Source: an uncultured SAR86 cluster bacterium
GTDB lineage: Bacteria; Pseudomonadota; Gammaproteobacteria; Magnimaribacterales; D2472
Direction: 5' to 3'
Length of the DNA stretch: 34,215 nucleotides
Assembly (NCBI GenBank): GCA_902612915.1
Contig: CACMFH010000003.1
Span: 64,204-98,418 of the forward strand
Shown here one piece after another: positions 24,232 through 32,344 of the stretch. A program made the translations under genes and the position numbers. The notes under the pieces are model-generated. The model made no database searches and had not been told where the DNA came from. It saw only the letters and a list, made by a program, of their open reading frames with translations. Positions within the stretch are counted from its first letter, which is position 1. The number at the start of each line of letters is the position of its first letter.

Positions 24232-26430
24232 ATGCAGCTTAAACATATAAAACTTTCAGGTTTTAAAAGTTTCGTTGATCCAACGAAGATATCTTTCCCA
24301 ACAAATATGGTCGGCGTTGTAGGTCCAAATGGTTGTGGAAAATCAAACGTAATTGATGCTGTTAGATGGGTGCTTGGTGAATTATCAGCAAAAAATCTTA
24401 GAGGTGAATCAATGGTGGACGTTATCTTCAACGGCTCAGAGAACAGAAAAGCTTCTGGTCAATGCAGTATCGAGCTTTTATTTGATAACTCGAGTGCCAA
24501 AATAGGGGGAGAGTATGCTTCATTTAATGAAGTATCAATCAAAAGAGTTATGACAAGAGACGCTCAGTCTGACTATTTTATAAATAATACAAAATGTAGA
24601 AGGAAAGATGTACAAGATATATTCCTTGGTACAGGCCTTGGACCAAGCTCTTATGCAATTATTGAACAAGGGATGGTCACCAAGCTTGTAAGTGCAAAAC
24701 CAGATGAGTTAAGAACACATATTGAAGAGGCTGCAGGAGTATCAAAGTATAGAGAAAGAAGAAGAGAAACAGAATCTAGAATTAAAAGAACCAGAGAAAA
24801 TTTATCACGAGTAAAAGATATCAGAGATGAAATAGGAAGATTAATAAAAAGACTTGAGAATCAGGCTAAAGCTGCTGAAAAATATAGTGAACTTAAAAAA
24901 GATAAAGCAAAACTTGAACTGGATAAGGCCGTACTATTTTCTATTGAAGCTAAAAGTAGCAGAGATGATCTTCAAAAAAAATTAGATTCATTAAACAGAG
25001 ACTTGCAGGTAAAAAATGCTGAATCTGAAACCATACAATCTCAAATAGATCAATTTAGAACCGAAAATGAATCTGTTCTGAGCGAATATGAAGAAGCTCA
25101 AAAGAATTTCTATGCTGTAGGTGCTGAAATAGCTAAAAGGGAGGCAAACCTTCAAAACATCAATAAAAATGAACAAGAAACAAAGTCTAATTTAGAAAAA
25201 GTAAAACAAAATTATGAAAAAGCTAAAGAAACTGAAAAGAATTTTGAAGAATTAAGTCCAAGCGAAAAGGCAATGCATATCCTTGATAGCATGATAAATA
25301 CAATAGAGAAATATGGAATAAAAAATGAAAATATCAGAGAAAAAGCAATTGAATTAAAAAGCTTACTTACAGATATTCTAAATATAGCGACTGCTCAATC
25401 AAAGACATTAACTGAGGAATATTTATCAAGACAAAATGATCTTGAGGACCAAATTGTAAATGCAGAAAAATTGAAAAAGTCTATCGAAGATGAAATGAGA
25501 GACTTTGTAGACAAAAGCTCTAGTGCTGAATCAGTTTTGATAACCCTTAGGCAAAAACAATCTAAATTTAATGAAGAATTGAGGGAGTTTGAAAATAAAA
25601 AATCTATAGCAGATTTAGATGCCAGAACAATTTCTGAAAAGATCACAAATATAAGAATAGAGCAAAAAACTTACGAAATTAACTTAGATAATTCAAACAA
25701 AAAAATTAAAGAAGCTGGAATAGACATAGATAAAATAGATTTTTCTGAATATGAAGATATGACTATAGAAGAGCTTGAGGATAAGTTGGTCAATATTGAG
25801 ACAAAAATAATAAAATTAGGAGCCATTAACTTAGCCGCCCCAGAAGAAATAGAAGAGGAATCAAAAAGAAAAGAAGAGCTAGATGAACAATATAATGACT
25901 TAACAGAAGCTTTAGAAAAACTTACTAGTGCAATAAAAAAGATAGATCAAGAAACTAAAACAATTTTTAAGGAAAGCTTTGATTCTGTTAACTCAAAACT
26001 AAAAGAGATGTTTCCAAAACTCTTTGGCGGCGGGGTAGCTGAATTAACATTGACTGAGGAGGATGCTTTAAATGCCGGTGTGATTTTAATGGCAAGACCT
26101 CCTGGAAAGAAAAACTCATCAATATCTCAACTATCTGGTGGTGAAAAAGCCTTAACTGCATTGGCCTTAGTTTTTGCAATTTTTGACTTAAATCCGGCAC
26201 CTTTTTGTTTGCTAGATGAAGTAGATGCTCCTTTGGATGACTTGAATACATTAAGATTCATAAATATGGTCGAGGAGATGTCAAAAAATGTTCAGTTTAT
26301 ATTCATAACTCATAATAAAGTTTCAATGGAAAGAAGCGACTACCTGATGGGTGTAACAATGCAAGAGGCTGGAGTTTCAAGAATGGTATCGGTGGATGTA
26401 AATAAAGCTCTTGAATTGGCTGAATCGTAA
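24232..26430 (+). CDS. smc: SMC ATPase, short form without a recognisable hinge domain
   Basis: A structural-maintenance-of-chromosomes ATPase, the motor of the condensin that organises DNA for segregation. The N-terminal head (1-165) has Walker A GPNGCGKS (31-38). The C-terminal head (about 545-732) has the signature LSGGEKAL (634-641), Walker B CLLDEVD (659-665), the D-loop and FITHNK with H694; these are highly conserved. Between them are two coiled-coil stretches, about 166-340 and 395-545, joined by a short helical segment (about 341-394, LSPSEKAMHIL onward). A usual bacterial SMC is about 1150-1200 residues with a hinge domain near 500-680. Here the hinge and about half of each arm are missing, yet the frame is open and heads are complete. 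It abuts zipA, as in other gammaproteobacteria. No scpA or scpB is in the window. Confidence 0.95.
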   Translation: MQLKHIKLSGFKSFVDPTKISFPTNMVGVVGPNGCGKSNVIDAVRWVLGELSAKNLRGESMVDVIFNGSENRKASGQCSIELLFDNSSAKIGGEYASFNEVSIKRVMTRDAQSDYFINNTKCRRKDVQDIFLGTGLGPSSYAIIEQGMVTKLVSAKPDELRTHIEEAAGVSKYRERRRETESRIKRTRENLSRVKDIRDEIGRLIKRLENQAKAAEKYSELKKDKAKLELDKAVLFSIEAKSSRDDLQKKLDSLNRDLQVKNAESETIQSQIDQFRTENESVLSEYEEAQKNFYAVGAEIAKREANLQNINKNEQETKSNLEKVKQNYEKAKETEKNFEELSPSEKAMHILDSMINTIEKYGIKNENIREKAIELKSLLTDILNIATAQSKTLTEEYLSRQNDLEDQIVNAEKLKKSIEDEMRDFVDKSSSAESVLITLRQKQSKFNEELREFENKKSIADLDARTISEKITNIRIEQKTYEINLDNSNKKIKEAGIDIDKIDFSEYEDMTIEELEDKLVNIETKIIKLGAINLAAPEEIEEESKRKEELDEQYNDLTEALEKLTSAIKKIDQETKTIFKESFDSVNSKLKEMFPKLFGGGVAELTLTEEDALNAGVILMARPPGKKNSSISQLSGGEKALTALALVFAIFDLNPAPFCLLDEVDAPLDDLNTLRFINMVEEMSKNVQFIFITHNKVSMERSDYLMGVTMQEAGVSRMVSVDVNKALELAES

Positions 26431-27054
26431 ATGAGTGTAAATTCAGAGATATATCTAATAGGACTCGCTATTTTGATATTTCTTATAATTACTTTTTTAT
26501 TCATAAGAAAAGTCTCAAATGATGGTAATTTAAGAGTTAAAATTGAGAAAGTCCAAGATTCATCCGATTTAAATATTTCAGATGAGCCACATAAAAATCA
26601 ACAATCTTTTGATTTTGATATAAATCAGTCAAAAGAACAGGAATTAGTAATATTAAATTTAATTTCTATGGATAGATCTATGTTTGAAATGGATCAATTG
26701 TTTGGTTTTTTATCAAATTATGGAGCAAAAACTGTGAATAATTACTTTGCTTTTTATCAAGATAATAAAATAGAAAAATTTCGGGTTATAAACGCTTTAA
26801 AACCAGGAACTTTTGAAGATGAAACTAAATCATTTGCAATTGCAGTTGTATCTGATCTAAACGTTGTAGATGATCCTTTAAATACAGTGAAACAAATGAT
26901 CGAATTTTCAATTAATTTTGCAGAAAAATTTTATGCAACACTTTGTGATCAAGATAGAACTCCAATAACAAAACAAATGATCTCACATATTGAGTCTAGG
27001 GCTCAAGATATTGCAAGATTAAAACAACTAAACATTTCTGATGAGGAAAATTAA
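26431..27054 (+). CDS. zipA: cell division protein ZipA
   Basis: A 207-residue ZipA: an N-terminal membrane helix (6-25), a basic and polar linker (about 26-68) much shorter than the long Pro/Gln-rich linker of E. coli ZipA, and the FtsZ-binding C-terminal domain (about 70-200). Recognisable elements are MDQLFGFLSNYGAK, RVINALKPGTFED and MIEFSINFAEKF. ZipA tethers the FtsZ ring to the inner membrane and is specific to gammaproteobacteria. It abuts smc and is followed after four bases by the ligase, matching the classical smc-zipA-ligA order. Confidence 0.88.
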   Translation: MSVNSEIYLIGLAILIFLIITFLFIRKVSNDGNLRVKIEKVQDSSDLNISDEPHKNQQSFDFDINQSKEQELVILNLISMDRSMFEMDQLFGFLSNYGAKTVNNYFAFYQDNKIEKFRVINALKPGTFEDETKSFAIAVVSDLNVVDDPLNTVKQMIEFSINFAEKFYATLCDQDRTPITKQMISHIESRAQDIARLKQLNISDEEN

Positions 27055-27058
27055 ATAA

Positions 27059-28345
27059 ATGATAGAACCTTGGAAGATTATTGAAGAACTTGAAAGTGAT
27101 AACAGTCGATTGTTTAAAGAGGGGGTAATAGAAAAGCACCTTAACGATAAAAGTTTTCAAGAGGGGCTTGTTATGTGTTTAGACCCTTTGACTACATTTG
27201 GGGTAAAACAAGTACCTGAATGTATTGAAGATGGTGCCGGTCTAGATTGGAGTGATTTTAAAAAAGCTGCAAATCAATTAATAGATCGAGACAAAACTGG
27301 CCATGCTGCAAGAGATTTGATTATTGAATTAATTAAGTCATCAAAGACAGATCAGTGGAATGATTGGTATAGAAGAATTCTCATCAAGGACCTAAGATGT
27401 GGAGTAAGTGAAAAGACAGTAAATAACGTTGCAAAAAAAATGGACCTTGAATTCAGAGTACCTATTTTTTCATGTATGTTAGCTCATGACGGCGCTAAAC
27501 ATCCAAAAAAAATTAAGGGCGATTGTTTGGTAGAGTACAAATATGATGGCGTAAGAGTTATTGCGATTGTTAAAAATGGAAGGGCTACTTTATACAGTCG
27601 AAATGGAAAGATATTTAATAATTTTCCACATATTGAAAGCGCTCTAAGTAAAAAAGAATTTAATAATCTTGTTTTCGATGGAGAGGTGATGAGCGATGAT
27701 TTTCAAGCCTTAATGAAACAAGTTTATAGGAAATCTGGAGCAAAAACTGATGATGCTTATCTGGCTTTGTTTGATATTCTTCCACTCAAAGAATTTAATA
27801 GTGGAAAAAGTAAACTTACTTCTATTGAAAGAAAAGAAAAACTTAATGGATTAGCTAAATTATTTGATGATGCAATAAAGCTTGTAGATTATGAAATTAT
27901 TAATTTTGATAATGATGATGGGCAGGCTAAATTTTCTAATATGAATAAAGAAGCACTTGAAAAAGGTTTTGAAGGCTTAATGATTAAACCGAATGATAAT
28001 TTTTATGAGTGTAAAAGAAGTCATGCTTGGTTAAAAATAAAACCTTTCATTGAAGTAACCCTGAAGGTTATTGACATCCAAGAGGGATCAGGGAAGCATG
28101 AGGGTAAGTTAGGTGCATTTCATGTAGAAGGCAAAGACGATGGTAAGTTCTTTTCTTTAAGCGTTGGAAGTGGACTTACTGATGATGATAGAGAAAGATT
28201 TTGGGCTGCAAAAGATAAACTTATTGGAAGAATGGTAGAAATTAGAGCAGATGCCATAACTCAAAGCATTGAGGGCGAGCACTATAGCTTAAGATTTCCA
28301 AGATTTAAAAACTTTAGAGGATTTAAAGAGGATGAAAAGATTTAA
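27059..28345 (+). CDS. ATP-dependent DNA ligase in the position of ligA
   Basis: A 428-residue ATP-dependent ligase. The N-terminal DNA-binding domain (1-125) contains KTGHAARDLIIELI and YRRILIKDLRCGVSEKT, which resemble the corresponding part of phage T4 ligase. The adenylation domain follows: motif I KYDGVR with K161 as the lysine that carries AMP, YSRNGK (179-184), FDGEV (206-210), LFDIL (237-241), EGLMIK (305-310) and WLKIKP (324-329). The OB domain (about 330-428) has RFPRF of motif VI (412-416). It seals nicks in DNA, probably Okazaki fragments if LigA is absent. The neighbourhood is the one that normally holds NAD+-dependent LigA, which has no trace here (no HhH or BRCT motifs). Length and motifs are complete. 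The next gene overlaps its end by 14 bases. Confidence 0.93.
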   Translation: MIEPWKIIEELESDNSRLFKEGVIEKHLNDKSFQEGLVMCLDPLTTFGVKQVPECIEDGAGLDWSDFKKAANQLIDRDKTGHAARDLIIELIKSSKTDQWNDWYRRILIKDLRCGVSEKTVNNVAKKMDLEFRVPIFSCMLAHDGAKHPKKIKGDCLVEYKYDGVRVIAIVKNGRATLYSRNGKIFNNFPHIESALSKKEFNNLVFDGEVMSDDFQALMKQVYRKSGAKTDDAYLALFDILPLKEFNSGKSKLTSIERKEKLNGLAKLFDDAIKLVDYEIINFDNDDGQAKFSNMNKEALEKGFEGLMIKPNDNFYECKRSHAWLKIKPFIEVTLKVIDIQEGSGKHEGKLGAFHVEGKDDGKFFSLSVGSGLTDDDRERFWAAKDKLIGRMVEIRADAITQSIEGEHYSLRFPRFKNFRGFKEDEKI

Positions 28346-28937
28346 GTATAGTTATTTTCTATTAATAATATTAATCATTCAATCTTGTGCTACAAGACCT
28401 CCTGAGAACCCTGACAATATATGCCTGATTTTTAAAGAAAAAAGAAGTTGGTATAAAGCAGTTATTAAAAGCGAAAAAAGATGGAAAATACCACCTTATG
28501 TGTTAATGTCATTTGTTCATCAAGAGTCAAGTTTTCAAGCAGATGCTAAACCTGATAGAGAAAAAATCCTTGGTTTTATACCTTGGTTTAGACCTTCTTC
28601 AGCTGTTGGATATTCTCAGGCACTTACTAAAACCTGGGAGGATTATAAGGATGAAACTGGAAATACCAGGGCGAGCAGAAAAGATTTTGCAGATTCAGCA
28701 GACTTTATAGGTTGGTATGCAAGCAAGGGCTACTATCAAGGTTTTGAGAGGACTGATGCAAGATCACTGTATTTAGCATATCATGAGGGTTATACAGGAT
28801 TTGAAAGAAAAACTTATAGAAAAAAACAATGGTTAATAAAAGTAGCAGATAGGGTTCAAGCAAGATCAACTAAGTATCAAAAACAGTACTGGGGTTGTGA
28901 AAAAGATTTAAAAAGGAAGAAATTTATATTTTTTTAA
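28332..28937 (+). CDS. lytic transglycosylase-like lipoprotein (SLT domain)
   Basis: A 201-residue lipoprotein with a lipobox IIQSC giving lipid-modified C19. The mature part has FVHQESSF, with E65 and S66 as the catalytic Glu-Ser of the SLT family, AVGYSQALTKTW as the GLMQ-type segment, and AYHEGYTGF near the C-terminus. It should cleave peptidoglycan to 1,6-anhydro products at the outer membrane. This small SLT lipoprotein type is common in marine gammaproteobacteria. Its start overlaps the ligase by 14 bases, so it is the last gene of the smc-zipA-ligase operon. It meets the minus-strand protease gene with no gap and no clear terminator. Confidence 0.87.
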   Translation: MKRFKYSYFLLIILIIQSCATRPPENPDNICLIFKEKRSWYKAVIKSEKRWKIPPYVLMSFVHQESSFQADAKPDREKILGFIPWFRPSSAVGYSQALTKTWEDYKDETGNTRASRKDFADSADFIGWYASKGYYQGFERTDARSLYLAYHEGYTGFERKTYRKKQWLIKVADRVQARSTKYQKQYWGCEKDLKRKKFIFF

Positions 28938-31802
28938 TTAAATATTTTGTATTTTGAAATTTAATTTTTTCATCTCATCAATATAATTTTCGCCTGCAAT
29001 AACAGATCTCTTTGATTCATTAAACAAATATTTTTGAGAGACATTTACTAGATCATCAAGTGAACAGCTTTTTACTAATGACCTAATTCTTAATCTTGCC
29101 TCTAAATCTTTTTTATCAAGATTCATAGAGAAATCGCTCATCGCCTCACCAAATGGAGATAGCGGCTTATCTATACTTGATATTATTCCTAAAACACCCT
29201 CGTCAAGCTGCTCTTGAGTAATATTTCTGAGCGACCATTCTCTGGATTTTTGAAATTCTTCAAACGTTTCAGAACATCTTGGATCACGATATGAAAAGAA
29301 TTTAAATATTTTGTTATTGGAGTCTTGCATTGCTCCAGAACCATAAGCTCCACCTTTCTCTCTGATTGCTGAATGTAAATACCCATTTCTTAAAACAGCG
29401 CCTAAAACGCTCAAAGCTGGAGCATCTTTATGAAAAAAATCGACCGTAGGAAAAGCCTCAGCACAATAAGTAACTTGAGCACCTGTAATCCATCCTATGG
29501 ATTCTTCCTGTATATCAAAATAATTCTGAACACTAAAGTTAGCGTTTTTATCATCAAACTCAAAGTTAATATTTGACTGATCTATGTCAAGAGAAGATGC
29601 AGTAAATGAATAAGATGGATTTGAATCAATTTTATTTTTTATACCATTTAATAATTGAATGTAATTATCGAGATTAGATTCCGTTTCGATATTCTTTGAG
29701 AGCTTGTTTGTATTGGTAATAAAATTTATACCTGATACGAAATCATTGGTAGCTGAAATGTTATTAATTTGAGCAGCAGCATTGCTCATAGAAAGAATAT
29801 GTCCATTTTGTATTAAAGACTTTTCATTATCTGATGATATGAAGTTAAGCATATCTTTAATTCTATTTTTATCAGAAAAATTTGAGTTCTTTGCAGTTTC
29901 AATCATTAAATCTTGCATTTTCTTTTCATTTTCTTCTAGTGATTTAGATGTGATTTTTAATCCTAAAGAATGAGTTGATTGATTATCATCTGGGATGAGT
30001 GTAAAACTTGCTGAAATACCTCCCGTTACTGCAGACTGCATTTTTTGGACATCCTCATAGTTTTTATCACCAATTCCAACATCAGTTAATGTATTTGTAA
30101 ATAACGAGGCAATTTTGAATTCCTCTTTAGTCAGCGGATCGCATGGAAGAATTATTGAATGATAAGTAATGCCATTTGTTCCAACGTTGTAATAGAAATT
30201 TTTATTGTCATTTTTAAAAGATTGAGATTTTGCATATTCTCGAGACTTTGGAATGTCTGCTTTAGTTACCTTGGGTAAAATTTCAGGATTATCAGATTTT
30301 TCTTGTCTAGCTTTTAAGTTTTTAGCTAGTTCAATTATCCTTTCTTTATCATCAACAGATAAGTTTTTTGATTTTTGATCAATTTTTGCTTGGATTTCCA
30401 TTTCTTTTTTTGAATTGAATTCAATATCAGGCGCAAGACAATAGTTCACTCTATGTTGATTGTTAATAATTTTCTTTTCAATAAGACTTTCAATATAGTT
30501 TTCTTTTTTAAGATTATTTTTAATTACATCAAATGATGCATCTAGATCTAAGACTTTAAGAGGGTCATCATTGTGTAAGCAGGCTGGGAGACAACCTAAC
30601 ATAATTTGAAGACCATAAGGCATACCGGAACCTGTTATCTCTCTTTGCTTTATTTCAAGTTGATGAAGTGATGATTGAACAAGTTCTTTAGAAATGCCAT
30701 TTGAGACAACATTTCTTAAACAATTTAGAATTAATTCTTCAACCTCAAGTTGCTTATTGGAATCTACACCTTCAAGACCTGCAGCAAATACTAGCTCTTT
30801 ATGATCAGCTTCTAGACCAGTTAATGGAGATAAAGATTTACCCAGATCGGTATTTTCAAGCGTTTTTCTTAAAGGCGATGCAGAATTATCTAAAAGAATG
30901 TTTGAAACTAAATACGATTCTAATAATTCTACTGGATTATGACTTTCTCCCAAAAGCCAGCTTAATACGACATGATGATTATTTTCATCTTCTGGCATGG
31001 GATTATAGTATTCGGTAATAGTTTTTGGTTTAGTGATTCTATTTTCGTTTTTCACACTTATAGTCTCAGATGATGGCTGAAAGCTTTTTAAAACATTCTC
31101 ATTAATGAATTCTTGAATTTCAGTAGGATCAACGTTACCAAATGTAAAAAAAGTTGCATTTGACGGGTGATAATGTTTTTTGTGGAACTCTACAAGGTAA
31201 TCATGGGTTAGATCTATAATGTTTTCAGGATTTCCACCACTGTTATGTTTATAAGTTGATGAGTTATATAGGTGCTTTGATAGACCATGCCACAACTGGC
31301 TAGTTATGGAGCTCATAGCTCCTTTCATTTCATTGAAAACCACCCCTTTAATTTCTAAATCGCTATCTGCGTTATTACTTTCGGAGAATTCGAGCCTATG
31401 GCCTTCCTGAAGGAAATCAAGTTCATCTAAATTTGGAAAGAAAGAAGAATCTAAATAAACACTTAAAAGGTTATTAAAGTCTTTATCATTTTGTGTAGCA
31501 AAAGGATATGCTGTCCAATCACTTGAAGTAAAGGCATTCATAAACGTATTTAAAGATCTTCTTATCATCATGAAAAATGGATCTCTGACAGGATACTTTT
31601 TTGATCCACAAAGAGCTGTATGCTCTAAGATATGCGCAACTCCAGTTGAATCTTCAGGAATAGTTCTAAAGGCAACCATAAAGACTTTTTCATCACTTTT
31701 TGAATCTAGATGAATATGCTTGCAATTGAAATTAGATTCAGTATATATTTGAGCATTAAGGTCTAATAATTTAATATATTTCTGATCTTCTAAGTTAAAC
31801 AT
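28938..31802 (-). CDS. PreP-type insulinase-family (M16C) zinc metalloprotease
   Basis: A 954-residue M16C peptidase of the presequence-protease type. The inverted zinc motif HILEH (57-61), GVVFNEMKG with E158 as the third zinc ligand, and LCGSKKYPVRDPFF (64-77) match PreP closely. The C-terminal half contains GYLHSAIREKGGAYGSGA, the R/Y pair that binds substrate. PreP forms a closed chamber that degrades small peptides. No signal peptide is visible, so it is probably cytoplasmic. Length is normal. It starts 20 bases from the divergent lipoprotein gene and ends flush against the transglycosylase gene. Confidence 0.94.
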   Translation of the reverse strand: MFNLEDQKYIKLLDLNAQIYTESNFNCKHIHLDSKSDEKVFMVAFRTIPEDSTGVAHILEHTALCGSKKYPVRDPFFMMIRRSLNTFMNAFTSSDWTAYPFATQNDKDFNNLLSVYLDSSFFPNLDELDFLQEGHRLEFSESNNADSDLEIKGVVFNEMKGAMSSITSQLWHGLSKHLYNSSTYKHNSGGNPENIIDLTHDYLVEFHKKHYHPSNATFFTFGNVDPTEIQEFINENVLKSFQPSSETISVKNENRITKPKTITEYYNPMPEDENNHHVVLSWLLGESHNPVELLESYLVSNILLDNSASPLRKTLENTDLGKSLSPLTGLEADHKELVFAAGLEGVDSNKQLEVEELILNCLRNVVSNGISKELVQSSLHQLEIKQREITGSGMPYGLQIMLGCLPACLHNDDPLKVLDLDASFDVIKNNLKKENYIESLIEKKIINNQHRVNYCLAPDIEFNSKKEMEIQAKIDQKSKNLSVDDKERIIELAKNLKARQEKSDNPEILPKVTKADIPKSREYAKSQSFKNDNKNFYYNVGTNGITYHSIILPCDPLTKEEFKIASLFTNTLTDVGIGDKNYEDVQKMQSAVTGGISASFTLIPDDNQSTHSLGLKITSKSLEENEKKMQDLMIETAKNSNFSDKNRIKDMLNFISSDNEKSLIQNGHILSMSNAAAQINNISATNDFVSGINFITNTNKLSKNIETESNLDNYIQLLNGIKNKIDSNPSYSFTASSLDIDQSNINFEFDDKNANFSVQNYFDIQEESIGWITGAQVTYCAEAFPTVDFFHKDAPALSVLGAVLRNGYLHSAIREKGGAYGSGAMQDSNNKIFKFFSYRDPRCSETFEEFQKSREWSLRNITQEQLDEGVLGIISSIDKPLSPFGEAMSDFSMNLDKKDLEARLRIRSLVKSCSLDDLVNVSQKYLFNESKRSVIAGENYIDEMKKLNFKIQNI

Positions 31803-31822
31803 ATTTCAATAATAAATAATTT

Positions 31823-32335
31823 ATGAATAAAATTACATCACTTTTAAGCTTAATAATACTTATAGGCTGTACTGCAACTCAATCGAATATTAAGACCGAT
31901 TCCATCGAGACTTTTAATTTAAGTAATTATAACGAATTTAATATAAAGATAAACAATACAAATATAAGCGCTGAAGTTAACCCCATTGTGCTTGAAAGAT
32001 TTAAAGAAAATCTCAAAACAGCAGTTGAACAAAGAGGTCTTAAATACAATAAAGATTCAAATATTGTTTTCGATATAAATTTTACTACAAAAGAAACAGT
32101 AGAGTCCGATCCATTGAATTTTTACTACTCAAGATATTACTACGATTATTATAGATATAGAGATGACGTATATAACGTTACTCAAAACATACTAAGAGTA
32201 AATCTAAGAAATCTTGATGATGACAAAACACTTTGGACTGTTGTGACAGTATGGAGAGATGGTTCTAGCAGATCAATATCTTCTGACGATGCGTCGAATA
32301 TGTTAGTAGATGAGATAATGATAAGCTTTTTATAA
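31823..32335 (+). CDS. DUF4136-like lipoprotein
   Basis: A 170-residue lipoprotein: signal with lipobox LIIGC-type (residues 12-16, C16), then a mixed alpha/beta domain. NIVFDINFTTKETVES, a tyrosine-rich stretch FYYSRYYYDYYRYRD (about 95-110) and LWTVVTVWRDGSSRS resemble the DUF4136 group of outer-membrane-associated lipoproteins, whose role is not known. It is divergent from the protease gene and ten bases from the next lipoprotein gene, so those two probably share a message. Confidence 0.7.
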   Translation: MNKITSLLSLIILIGCTATQSNIKTDSIETFNLSNYNEFNIKINNTNISAEVNPIVLERFKENLKTAVEQRGLKYNKDSNIVFDINFTTKETVESDPLNFYYSRYYYDYYRYRDDVYNVTQNILRVNLRNLDDDKTLWTVVTVWRDGSSRSISSDDASNMLVDEIMISFL

Positions 32336-32344
32336 AAGTCTATT

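Noticed and set aside
25988-26251. Minus-strand open frame inside smc
   Set aside because: Antisense shadow of the conserved SMC C-terminal head.
27059-28345. Prophage origin of the ligase region
   Set aside because: No phage structural, integrase or lysis genes flank it; the neighbours are the normal smc and zipA. Only the ligase itself looks phage-related.
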